Source: Methylobacterium nonmethylotrophicum (lineage in GTDB: Bacteria > Pseudomonadota > Alphaproteobacteria > Rhizobiales > Beijerinckiaceae). From it: a stretch of 64,000 nucleotides of DNA. The translations under genes were made by a program, and so were the position numbers. A model generated the notes under the pieces. It was not told where the DNA came from. It searched no databases and saw only the letters and a program-made list of their open reading frames with translations. The first letter of the stretch is position 1, and every line of letters begins with the position of its first letter. The stretch is taken from the NCBI RefSeq assembly GCF_004745635.1, contig NZ_SRLB01000012.1:62001-126000 (forward strand), read 5' to 3'. Below are positions 49,892 to 56,510 of the stretch, piece by piece.

Positions 49892-49907
49892 TGTGATCCA
49901 CTTCACA
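49892..49907 (+). promoter_or_regulatory. CRP-type box upstream of the 103-aa secreted protein gene
   Basis: TGTGATCCACTTCACA is a perfect TGTGA-N6-TCACA palindrome, the consensus recognised by Crp proteins whose recognition helix carries the R-E-...-R pattern. The end of the box is 121 bp before the ATG at 50028. A possible -10 (CGATAC, 49926-49931) would place the box near -39, close to a class II activator position. The predicted Crp is encoded at 52736-53482. Confidence 0.65.
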
Positions 49908-49943
49908 GTTCTCCTGATCAGGTGGCGATACGCCTTGGTCATC

Positions 49944-49967
49944 GGCCGGCGAGAGAGCGGGCCGGCC
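49944..49967 (+). promoter_or_regulatory. Conserved leader hairpin, copy 1
   Basis: GGCCGGC at 49944-49950 can pair with GCCGGCC at 49961-49967 around a purine-rich loop (GAGAGAGCGG). The hairpin and its flanks (CTTGGTCATC before it) are repeated almost unchanged at 53589-53612, ahead of the glycine-rich protein gene. It may affect mRNA stability or translation. Confidence 0.5.
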
Positions 49968-50027
49968 AACCGGACGGCGTGGCGCGCGAAAGCACCGCCT
50001 CCTCAGACCCCGACAGGAGATCGTGCC

Positions 50028-50339
50028 ATGCTCAAGAAGACCCTCACCATCGCCGTCGCCGCCCTCACCCTCTCGAGCGCCACCCTCGCTCCGACCTCGC
50101 AGGCCCAGGCCGGCGGCCTCGGCAAGGTCATCGCGATCGGCATCCTCGGCACGGCGGTCGGCGCCATCGCCGGGGCGGCCAGCGCCCGGGCTCAGGAGAA
50201 CGCCGAGCGCTCCCGCGGCGGCGACGAGCCCGGCTTCCGCCAGGTCCGCAGCGACGAGGGCGGGTGCGGCTTCCGCAACAGCCCGGTCTTCGACGAGGAC
50301 GGCAACCGCATCGGCTTCCGCCGCGTCCCCGCCTGCTAA
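50028..50339 (+). CDS. Small secreted protein, putative Crp-controlled target 1
   Basis: A 103-residue protein with a clear signal peptide (MLKKTLTIAVAALTLSSATLAPTSQAQAGG). The mature part has a small hydrophobic Gly/Ala stretch (GKVIAIGILGTAVGAIAGAASARAQ), a charged middle and a C-terminus containing two cysteines (GGCGFRNSPVFDEDGNRIGFRRVPAC), likely disulfide-bonded in the periplasm. No family is recognised. The 5' region from the CRP-like box through the ribosome-binding site (ACAGGAGATCGTGCC) to the codons for MLKKTL is duplicated upstream of the gene at 53673. It is convergent with the cyclase gene, whose stop overlaps its own by 4 bp. Confidence 0.75.
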   Translation: MLKKTLTIAVAALTLSSATLAPTSQAQAGGLGKVIAIGILGTAVGAIAGAASARAQENAERSRGGDEPGFRQVRSDEGGCGFRNSPVFDEDGNRIGFRRVPAC

Positions 50340-52204
50340 CCGTCGGCCACCTCCTCGCGCGCCCAGCGATACGCGACCGCGAGCGGCTGCGCGCGGCCGC
50401 GGATCGCCACGGTGCATCGGCCCTCGAAGGCGGCCTGCGCCGCGGCCGCTTCACCGGCGGCGGTCAGGAGGCTCTCGCTCGCCACCAGGGCAAAGCCGAG
50501 GGTCTTGCCGACCTCCATCAGGCGGCTGGTGAGGTTGACGCTGTCGCCGGTCGCCGCGATGTGCTGATGCTCCGCCGAGCCGAGCCGCGAGACGACGACC
50601 TCGCCGTGATGGATGCCGATGCGCACATCGCCTGCTCCGTCGAACGCGCCGGTGCCGGCGAGCCAGGCGCGGATGGCCGGGACGAGTTCGAGCGCGGCGC
50701 CGAGCGCCCGGCGGGCGTCGCCCGGGTCGGGCTCCGCCAGGCCGAACACGCACATCGCGCCGTCGCCCATGAAGCTGACGACGATCCCGCCATGGCGGCT
50801 CACATGCTCCTCGACGAGGGTGTGGAAGCCCTTGAGCAACCCTCGCGTCGCCTGTGGGCCGAGCCGCTCGCTGACCCCGGTGAACCCGGACAGGTCGAGG
50901 AACAGGATCGCCGCGGCCTGCGCCGAGGGTTCGGCCAGGAAGCCCGGGTCCTGCGCGATGCGCGCGGCAAGCCGCGGGGGGTGGAAGGCGCGCAGGGCCT
51001 GCTCGGCGGCGGCGACGCGCCGTGCATCGCTCCGGTCGAGGACGAGGCGCCCGCCGAGGCCGAAGGCGACCACCGGCGCCAGCGCGGCGAGCGGCAGGAC
51101 GGCGTTGAGCCAGACCTGGCTCGCAAAGCCGAGCGTCGTGGCGGCCAGCCATCCGAGGACCGCCAGCACGATCAGCCCGGCCGCGAGACCGGACGGCGCG
51201 ACCACGAGGAGCCCCGCAGCCAGCACGGCGAGGCCGACCGCGGCACCCGCATCGAGGCGCCGCACGGTCCGGTCCCGTACCAGGGCGTCGCCGGCGACGA
51301 GATGCGCCACGCCGGTCGCGAGCACCTCGACGCCGGGCAGCACCGGATCGTAGGGCGTGGCGAACGTGTCGGCGATGCCGAGGGCTGCGGCACCGATCAG
51401 GACGATGCGGTCGCGCAGCAGGGCGGCGACGCCCTCGTTGCGCAGGACCGCGGCGGCGCTGAGCGTCCGCACCGTCCCTTTCGGCCCGTAGAAGCGCAGG
51501 GGAAGGCTGAAGCCGAGATCGAGCCGGGATGACACCGGTCCCAGGGTCAGGCTGTCGGCGTCGAGCACAGGGTCCGCGGCCGCCGCGGCGGCCGCCACGC
51601 GCAGCGAGAAGGCGGGCAGGACACCGGACGCCTCGGCGATCAGCAGCGGCAGGTGGCGGGGCGTCCCGTTGCGGTCGCTCGACACGTTGACGAGGCCGAG
51701 GCCGGTTCCGGCGCGGAAGCGTTGGAGCGGCCGCAGCACGTGCTCCGCGACAGGAAGACCCGCCCCATCGTGGATCTGCGCGCCGTGCGACGGCGCGAAC
51801 ACGGCCGCACCGGCCAGAACGGCCCGCGCCCGGCCGAGGGCGGCCTCCAGGCTGGCATCCGCATCCTCCTGAGTCCGGTCGAGCAGGAGCATGTCGAGGC
51901 CGATCGCGCGCGCCTGCCGGTCCGCGATGCCGTGCACGAGCCGGGCGAGCGCGGCACGGGGCAGCGGATAGGCGCCGGCCTCACGGATCGCCGCCTCGTC
52001 GATGGCGACGATGACCACGGCGTCGGGTGCGGGCCGTGGTCCGATCGCGAGATGGCGCAGGTCGAGCAGCTGGAACTCGAGGCGGTCGAGCAGCGTCTCG
52101 CGCCCCTCCAGGTGCCAGGCGGCGAGCAGGCCGGACCAGAGCGTTGCGAGGACCAGGAGGAGGACGGCATGGACGACCCTCGTGATGGGCCACCGCGCCT
52201 TCAT
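50336..52204 (-). CDS. CHASE2 domain-containing adenylate/guanylate cyclase
   Basis: A 622-residue membrane sensor cyclase. An N-terminal membrane helix (residues 10-32) is followed by an extracytoplasmic CHASE2 sensor (VVIVAIDEAAIREAGAYPLPRAALARLVHGI, GLDMLLLDR; about 35-320), three membrane helices (about 325-400) and a class III cyclase domain (about 425-600). Both metal-binding Asps (LFLDLSGFTG near 435; FMGDGAM near 479) and the Asn/Arg of VNLTSRL (near 556) are kept. The two base-selecting positions are Ser (in VVSFMGDG) and Ala, not Lys and Asp/Thr, so the nucleotide cannot be read from sequence. It lies 1 nt after the FecR gene; the neighbouring Crp implies cAMP. Confidence 0.88.
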   Translation of the reverse strand: MKARWPITRVVHAVLLLVLATLWSGLLAAWHLEGRETLLDRLEFQLLDLRHLAIGPRPAPDAVVIVAIDEAAIREAGAYPLPRAALARLVHGIADRQARAIGLDMLLLDRTQEDADASLEAALGRARAVLAGAAVFAPSHGAQIHDGAGLPVAEHVLRPLQRFRAGTGLGLVNVSSDRNGTPRHLPLLIAEASGVLPAFSLRVAAAAAAADPVLDADSLTLGPVSSRLDLGFSLPLRFYGPKGTVRTLSAAAVLRNEGVAALLRDRIVLIGAAALGIADTFATPYDPVLPGVEVLATGVAHLVAGDALVRDRTVRRLDAGAAVGLAVLAAGLLVVAPSGLAAGLIVLAVLGWLAATTLGFASQVWLNAVLPLAALAPVVAFGLGGRLVLDRSDARRVAAAEQALRAFHPPRLAARIAQDPGFLAEPSAQAAAILFLDLSGFTGVSERLGPQATRGLLKGFHTLVEEHVSRHGGIVVSFMGDGAMCVFGLAEPDPGDARRALGAALELVPAIRAWLAGTGAFDGAGDVRIGIHHGEVVVSRLGSAEHQHIAATGDSVNLTSRLMEVGKTLGFALVASESLLTAAGEAAAAQAAFEGRCTVAIRGRAQPLAVAYRWAREEVADG

Positions 52205-52205
52205 C

Positions 52206-52739
52206 TCAGCGGCCGAGGCGGCCGAGAAGCGCCGCCACGCGGGCCGCGCCCCAGCGGGTGACCGTGAGCGGATCGGTTCCTGGCCTGACGTCGACGCCGT
52301 CCCCCGCCCCGAGCACCACCGGACGGCCGCGAGGCCGGCTCACCGCGACGCGGCCCTGCTCGACGAAGACGGACGTCTGGTCGGCGGAGACATCGACGGC
52401 CCAGATCGTGCCCCTGACGGAGGCGACGGCGTGGGGGGTGAGGATCTGGAAGCGGCCCGCTCCAGGTGGCCGATCGACGAGAACCGCCTTCGCGTCGAGC
52501 GTGACCGCATCGGGTCGGCCGTCGCGGTTGCGGTCGATCACCGTCAGGGCTGCCCCGGTCTCGGCCGCGATCGTCAGCCCGTCACCGCAGGTCAGGACCT
52601 GCCGCGGCGGAGGCGGATCGGTGCGCGGCGCCAGGGTGCACCCGGCTCCTTGCGCGGCCGCCGGCCCGGTCAGGCTGCCGACCAGGCCTGGCGCCAGCGC
52701 CAGGCCGATCCGCATGCCGCGCAGCCACCTCACGCTCAT
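52206..52739 (-). CDS. FecR-domain periplasmic protein
   Basis: A 177-residue protein with a signal peptide (RGMRIGLALAPGLVGSLTGPAAAQG) and a FecR domain: AKAVLVDRPPGAGRFQILTPHAVASVRGTIWAVDVSADQTSVFVEQGRVAVSRPRGRPVVLGAGDGVDV. The mature N-terminus has two cysteines that may pair. Here there is no sigma factor or TonB receptor; it lies between a crp-like gene (ATGA overlap, 52736-52739) and a CHASE2 cyclase gene (1-nt gap). A role as ligand or modulator of the extracytoplasmic CHASE2 sensor is an inference from this packing. Confidence 0.82.
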   Translation of the reverse strand: MSVRWLRGMRIGLALAPGLVGSLTGPAAAQGAGCTLAPRTDPPPPRQVLTCGDGLTIAAETGAALTVIDRNRDGRPDAVTLDAKAVLVDRPPGAGRFQILTPHAVASVRGTIWAVDVSADQTSVFVEQGRVAVSRPRGRPVVLGAGDGVDVRPGTDPLTVTRWGAARVAALLGRLGR

Positions 52740-53482
52740 TCCGCGTCTCCTCCCGTTCCGGCGATGGCATCGAGCGCCGCCCGGTCGAGCAGGCGGACGC
52801 GGCTGCGACCCAGGGCGACCAGGCCGTCGCGTTTCCAGGCCTGGAGCTGCCGGTTGATCGTCTCGCGGCTCGTGTTGGCGAAGACCGCCAGCTCCTCCTG
52901 CGTGATCTGGATGTCGTCGCCGTAATCGTCGGCCAGGGCGACGAGCCGGCGGCCGAGACGGGCCGGCACCGGCAGGAAGGTCGTCTCCTCCATGCGTTCG
53001 CTCATCCAGCGCACGCGCTTGCACAGGAGTTCGATGATCGCGATGGCGATGGAGGGTTGCTGCGTGAGAAGGCCGAGCATGTCGCGGCGCCGGATCACGA
53101 ACAGCTCGGTCGGTTCGCTTGCGATGGCGTCGGCGGTGCGCGGGCAGCCATCGAAGAGGGCGACCTCGCCGAAGACGTCCCCGGGTCCGAGCATGTTGAG
53201 TGTGAGCTGGCGTCCCTCGGCGGTGCCGGTCGCGATCCTGATGGCGCCGCGGCGCACGGCGTAGAGCGCGTCGGCCGGGTCGTTCTTCTGAAACAGCACC
53301 TCCCGCGCAGCGAGGCTGCGCGTCACGCACAGGCGTGCGACCGCCTGGAGGGCGCTCTCGCCGAGGGAGGCGAAGAACGGGTTTGCCGAGAGGAAGCGGG
53401 CCAGCTGCTGGGGATCGGACAAGTCGGATCTCGACACGTTTCGAGCGTCGGCGAGGACCGAGGTTCGCGGCGGAGACTGCAC
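52736..53482 (-). CDS. Crp/Fnr family transcriptional regulator, probably cAMP-responsive
   Basis: A 248-residue regulator. The cyclic-nucleotide-binding domain has an intact phosphate-binding cassette (FGEVALFDGCPRTADAIA, near residue 104), with the Glu and Arg-Thr expected for cAMP contact. No Fnr-type cysteines are present. The C-terminal helix-turn-helix contains SRETINRQL near residue 204; its Arg-Glu...Arg pattern matches the E. coli Crp helix that reads TGTGA. The start is GTG 53482 (a downstream GTG near 53443 is possible). It is the first gene of the crp-fecR-cyclase operon. A CRP-like box lies 55 bp upstream, shared with the divergent gene at 53673, so autoregulation is likely. Confidence 0.87.
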   Translation of the reverse strand: MQSPPRTSVLADARNVSRSDLSDPQQLARFLSANPFFASLGESALQAVARLCVTRSLAAREVLFQKNDPADALYAVRRGAIRIATGTAEGRQLTLNMLGPGDVFGEVALFDGCPRTADAIASEPTELFVIRRRDMLGLLTQQPSIAIAIIELLCKRVRWMSERMEETTFLPVPARLGRRLVALADDYGDDIQITQEELAVFANTSRETINRQLQAWKRDGLVALGRSRVRLLDRAALDAIAGTGGDAE

Positions 53483-53536
53483 CCGTACTGTAGATCACCC
53501 GCGTGGGCGAACGCCACGCTTTCGTATCCGAGCTTG

Positions 53537-53552
53537 TGTGATCCGCCTCACG
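53537..53552. promoter_or_regulatory. CRP-type box in the divergent crp / glycine-rich protein promoter
   Basis: TGTGATCCGCCTCACG matches TGTGA-N6-TCACA except at the last base. It lies 55 bp from the regulator GTG start (53482) and 121 bp from the ATG at 53673. The same 121-bp distance separates the box at 49892-49907 from its gene. This supports direct control by the adjacent Crp-type protein. Confidence 0.65.
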
Positions 53553-53588
53553 GAAGAGGTCCCGGGTGGCCGGTATCCCTTGGTCATC

Positions 53589-53612
53589 GGCCGGCGAGAG
53601 AGCGAGCCGGCC
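53589..53612 (+). promoter_or_regulatory. Conserved leader hairpin, copy 2
   Basis: GGCCGGC (53589-53595) pairs with GCCGGCC (53606-53612) around loop GAGAGAGCGA. Nearly identical to 49944-49967 in sequence and in distance to the start codon. Confidence 0.5.
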
Positions 53613-53672
53613 ACCAGACGGCGGGACGCTCGGACAAGCACCGCCTTCCTCACCCAGACAGGAGATCGTGCC

Positions 53673-54107
53673 ATGCTCAAGAAGACCCTCGTCGCAATCG
53701 TGGCGGCCGTCGCCCTGACGGCGGCCGCGCCCCAGGCCTTCGCGCAGGGCATCGCCGGCGGCGGCGGAATGGGCGGCGGAGGCCATTACGGCGGCTATGG
53801 CGGCCAGGGCGGCGGCGGCGGCGACGCCTGGAAGGGCGGGCGCGGCGGCAAGGGCGGCAAGGGCGGCAGCGGCTACTACGGCGGCGCCGGCGGCGGCGGC
53901 GGTGGTGGCGGCTCGGGTGCCTATGGCGGCCAGGGCGGCGGCGGCGGCAAGGGCGGCATGGGCGCGTATGGCGGCCAGGGCGGCCAGGGTGGGGGTGGCG
54001 GCTCGGCCGCGGGCTACGGCAGCAAGGGCGGCAAGGGCGGGGCCGGCGGCAACGGCAGCTACGGCGGCGTCGGCGGCGCCGGCGGCCAGGGCGGCAACGT
54101 CTACTGA
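53673..54107 (+). CDS. Glycine-rich secreted protein, putative Crp-controlled target 2
   Basis: A 144-residue protein with a signal peptide (MLKKTLVAIVAAVALTAAAPQAFAQG) and a mature region that is mostly glycine, arranged as repeated YGGQGGGGG, GGKGGKGG and YGGxGGxGG blocks with scattered Tyr, Lys and Ser. This resembles structural or matrix glycine-rich proteins; no enzymatic domain is present. The promoter, leader and first codons are copies of those at 49892-50045. The divergent partner is the Crp-type regulator. A role in the cell envelope or extracellular matrix is inference. Confidence 0.75.
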   Translation: MLKKTLVAIVAAVALTAAAPQAFAQGIAGGGGMGGGGHYGGYGGQGGGGGDAWKGGRGGKGGKGGSGYYGGAGGGGGGGGSGAYGGQGGGGGKGGMGAYGGQGGQGGGGGSAAGYGSKGGKGGAGGNGSYGGVGGAGGQGGNVY

Positions 54108-54225
54108 GGCCCCGAGCCCCTTTCGCCACGAGGGCCGCAGCCCTGCGGAAGGCTTGCCGCCCGGATCCTCGCGGTCCGGGCGGCGCAGGACCGGCGACCG
54201 AGACACCGGACGTGAGGCAGATCCC

Positions 54226-54766
54226 ATGAGGACCGTCTCCATGCTGCTTGCCGCGACTGGTGCCGCGCTCGCCGGCACCGTCGCCGTCGCCGGCCCCTGG
54301 TCCGCGGGGGAACTCTCCGGATCCGGCGACGACGCCGGCCTCCCGGGCGCGCCCGGCGGCCGGGCCGGTGCGCCCGGCCGGGTCGGCGGCGGGAGCGGCG
54401 GAGCCCGAGGGCCTGCGCGGCGACTGCATCGCCCTGCTCGACGGCGGGCGCCCGGATGCCGCAACCTTCCGCCCCACCCGATGCATCGCCCTGTTCGCGG
54501 CTGCGGTCCGGCCGGAGCGGTCCCGCGACGACGACGAGGAAGCGGCGCCGACCCGCACGATCGCCCGCGCCTGCGCGAGGCTGCTGCGAAACCCGGGCGC
54601 GACGCCTCGGCCGGCGGATCCGGAGGCGTGCATGTCCTACGTGGCGGCCCTCGACTCGGGCAGCCCGCGCCGCGAATCGGCCGGATCGGGTGGCCGGGCC
54701 CCCGATGGGCCGAGCATCGCCGGCGGCGTCGGCGGGGCCGGCGGCCCGGGCAGCTCGGTGCGCTGA
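54226..54766 (+). pseudogene. Secreted-protein gene with an apparent frameshift
   Basis: ATG 54226 (GAGG about 9 nt upstream) starts a good signal peptide, MRTVSMLLAATGAALAGTVAVAG, followed by a Gly-rich stretch. That frame soon degrades into Arg-rich shadow. From about 54400 the +1 frame instead reads a sensible protein (EGLRGDCIALLDGGRPDAATFRPTRC..., four Cys, ending GGVGGAGGPGSSVR, similar to the end of the glycine-rich protein) up to the stop at 54764-54766. The switch falls in a GGC-rich run around 54390-54410. Either the gene is frameshifted, or the run was misassembled. Function unknown; it follows the glycine-rich protein gene by 118 bp. Confidence 0.5.
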
Positions 54767-55082
54767 GCGCCGCGAACCGAGAACGGGCGAGCGCCCGGCG
54801 CCGCATCAGCCTGCCTTGACCCGAGCGTCGTTCCGCCGGCCGCCAACGGCCAGTGCCGAAGCGGTCACCGGTTCGGCGGCGAACCGAAGGACCGCGCCAG
54901 CGACAATGATGCAAAACCAAGAGCCTCAGCAGAATTGCGCCATGCCGTTCTGCTTGGCTGCCTGCGCGGCGCGCGCGTTCCTTGCCTCCGGGCCTGGAGA
55001 CCACGACAGGCTCATGGGCCTGCGCGACGTCGGCAGATACCTCCTGGCAAAGCCAGGGATTGTCTCATTCGATGATTGAGTG
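54767..55082. other. Gene-less interval with a small hairpin
   Basis: No confident gene. A hairpin CCTGGC-AAA-GCCAGG at 55043-55057 lies between the convergent frame-disrupted gene and the VHL-like gene and may be a terminator. A 58-codon frame from 54906 (MMQNQEPQQNCAMPF...) has no visible ribosome-binding site and is not called. Confidence 0.35.
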
Positions 55083-55454
55083 TCACTCGCCCCGACCGCG
55101 GGCATCCTCAGCTATGATCCGCACGACAGAACCGGCCGGCTTTGGCATGACGATCTGAATGCAATCTCCCGGACCGTTCGTAATCATCCATGGATGCGTC
55201 AGGAATGTGTTGATCGTCTTGCTTTCACCGGAATTAAGACCTCCATAGCTTTTTGTCTTTCCGTTAAAGTCGATCCAATAGATCGCTCGATAAGACCTCG
55301 ATTGATTAACGAATTTAATTTTTGTTGACCTATCTGAATTAATCGAACGGAAGCCGTCGCTGTCGCAGCGGGCGTGAGCCGCCACGCCGTTGAGACCGAA
55401 GATCGTACCGAGGACGAGCGCACAAGCAGGCGCACGGCGAATGTGTCTGTCCAT
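55083..55454 (-). CDS. Secreted VHL beta domain-like protein
   Basis: A 123-residue protein with a signal peptide (HIRRAPACALVLGTIFGLNGVAAHA) and a mature beta-rich domain: KIKFVNQSRSYRAIYWIDFNGKTKSYGGLNSGESKTINTFLTHPWMI. The pattern (V-N-x-S, then a W-x-x-(F/Y)-x-G core, then L-x-x-G-x-x, then a T-H-P-W) matches the beta domain first known from the von Hippel-Lindau protein and also present in some bacterial secreted proteins. Two cysteines (ARCDSD and GDCIQ) may form a disulfide. The middle of the gene is distinctly AT-rich (55195-55345), suggesting acquisition. The function in bacteria is unknown. Confidence 0.65.
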   Translation of the reverse strand: MDRHIRRAPACALVLGTIFGLNGVAAHARCDSDGFRSINSDRSTKIKFVNQSRSYRAIYWIDFNGKTKSYGGLNSGESKTINTFLTHPWMITNGPGDCIQIVMPKPAGSVVRIIAEDARGRGE

Positions 55455-55631
55455 GTCCGCCTCCAAGGCGGTCGCTCTCCGAAGCCGCGAGGTGATCGAC
55501 CACGTCCTCAAGCTTCAGAATGCCAGCCTGGGGCTTCCGGTGAAAGCGAAGACATCGCCGGTGGTCACCCCCGTCGACGACCGGGCCGGCGCGCCGGGGA
55601 TCCGGCGCGCCACGCGCCCAGGGCGCGGTCG

Positions 55632-56435
55632 TCAGGCCGCCCGGATCCCCGCCGCGCCGGTTTCGGACAGGAACGGCATCACCGTCGCCAGGAAGAGCGC
55701 GGGGTCCTGCAGCTGCGGGACGTGCGCGCAGCCCGGCAGGAGCGCCAGCCGCGCGTCCGGCAGCCCCGCGGCGAGCGCGCGCGACATCGCGGGCGGTGTC
55801 GCCTCGTCCTCCTCGCCGACCACCACCAGGGTGGGCACGGTCACGCCCGCCAGGTCCGGCCGCAAGTCGAGGCCTGCGAGGGCCTCGCAGGCGGCGCGGA
55901 ACACCGCCGGGTCCGTGCGCAGGAAGGCGGCGCGCCGGTCCGCCATCAGGGCCTCGTTCGCAGCCTGGAAGGTGGGCGCGAACAGGCGGCGCATCGCCGT
56001 GTCGGTGACCGCGGCGAGCTCCTTCTCGGCCGCGACGGCCGCCATCGTCCGGAAGGCCTGGCGACCCGGTTCGGAGAAGCAGGCGCCGCAATCGGCGAGC
56101 ACCAGGCGTTCCGCGAGGTCCGGGTGCCGGATCGCCATCTGCAGGGCGACGAAGCCGCCGTAGCCGTTGCCGAGCACGACCGGCCTGTCCTGACCGCCGA
56201 GGTCGCGCAGGGCCTCGGCCATGCGGTCGGCCACAGGCTCAAGGCCGCCGGGCACCGGTTCCGATCCGCCGAAGCCCGGCAGGTCGGGAACGACGACCCG
56301 GAACCGGGCGGCGAGCGGCTCGCGCACGCGCTCGAAGCTCGCCCGATCCGACAGGAGGGAGTGGAACAGGACGAGGGGCCGTCCGCCCCCGAAAACCTCC
56401 GCCGAGACCCTGCCGCCCGCCAACGTCATCCGCAT
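55632..56435 (-). CDS. Alpha/beta hydrolase-fold protein with Gly at the nucleophile position
   Basis: A 267-residue protein similar to 3-oxoadipate enol-lactonase-type hydrolases. It shows RPLVLFHSLLSDRASFERV, RVVVPDLPGFGGSEPV, a nucleophile elbow VLGNGYGGFVALQMA near residue 92, the acid region VVVGEEDEATPP and the histidine region LLPGCAHVPQLQDPALF. The elbow reads G-N-G-Y-G-G where related proteins have G-N-S-x-G-G, so the catalytic Ser is Gly (codon GGC, one base from AGC). It may be non-hydrolytic or decayed. The ATG at 56435 has GGGAGG upstream. It is divergent from the GntR gene with a shared operator-like palindrome. Confidence 0.85.
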   Translation of the reverse strand: MRMTLAGGRVSAEVFGGGRPLVLFHSLLSDRASFERVREPLAARFRVVVPDLPGFGGSEPVPGGLEPVADRMAEALRDLGGQDRPVVLGNGYGGFVALQMAIRHPDLAERLVLADCGACFSEPGRQAFRTMAAVAAEKELAAVTDTAMRRLFAPTFQAANEALMADRRAAFLRTDPAVFRAACEALAGLDLRPDLAGVTVPTLVVVGEEDEATPPAMSRALAAGLPDARLALLPGCAHVPQLQDPALFLATVMPFLSETGAAGIRAA

Positions 56436-56490
56436 CGCCCGTCCTCCCGTAACCGCGCCAGCTCGTCCAACACGGCTCAAAACCGGTTGA

Positions 56491-56504
56491 CGTGATATTT
56501 CACG
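56491..56504. promoter_or_regulatory. CGTGA-TATT-TCACG palindrome, candidate GntR operator
   Basis: A perfect inverted repeat in the 75-bp gap between the divergent alpha/beta hydrolase gene and the GntR gene, 6 bp before the GntR ATG at 56511. Position suggests autoregulation and control of both sides. The half-site spacing (4 bp) differs from the CRP boxes (6 bp). Confidence 0.5.
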
Positions 56505-56510
56505 AATGCG

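Noticed and set aside
49018..50027. Several open frames of 80-250 codons after tRNA-Pro
   Set aside because: No ribosome-binding sites, no domain-like sequence, and the frames on both strands look like mutual shadows.
54906..55079. 58-codon frame starting MMQNQEPQQNC
   Set aside because: No ribosome-binding site, no family, and it lies in an interval that otherwise looks non-coding.
48912..56000. Duplicate tRNA-Pro 3' end marking an attR site
   Set aside because: I looked for a second copy of the T-arm and acceptor end downstream and did not see one within the accessory block.
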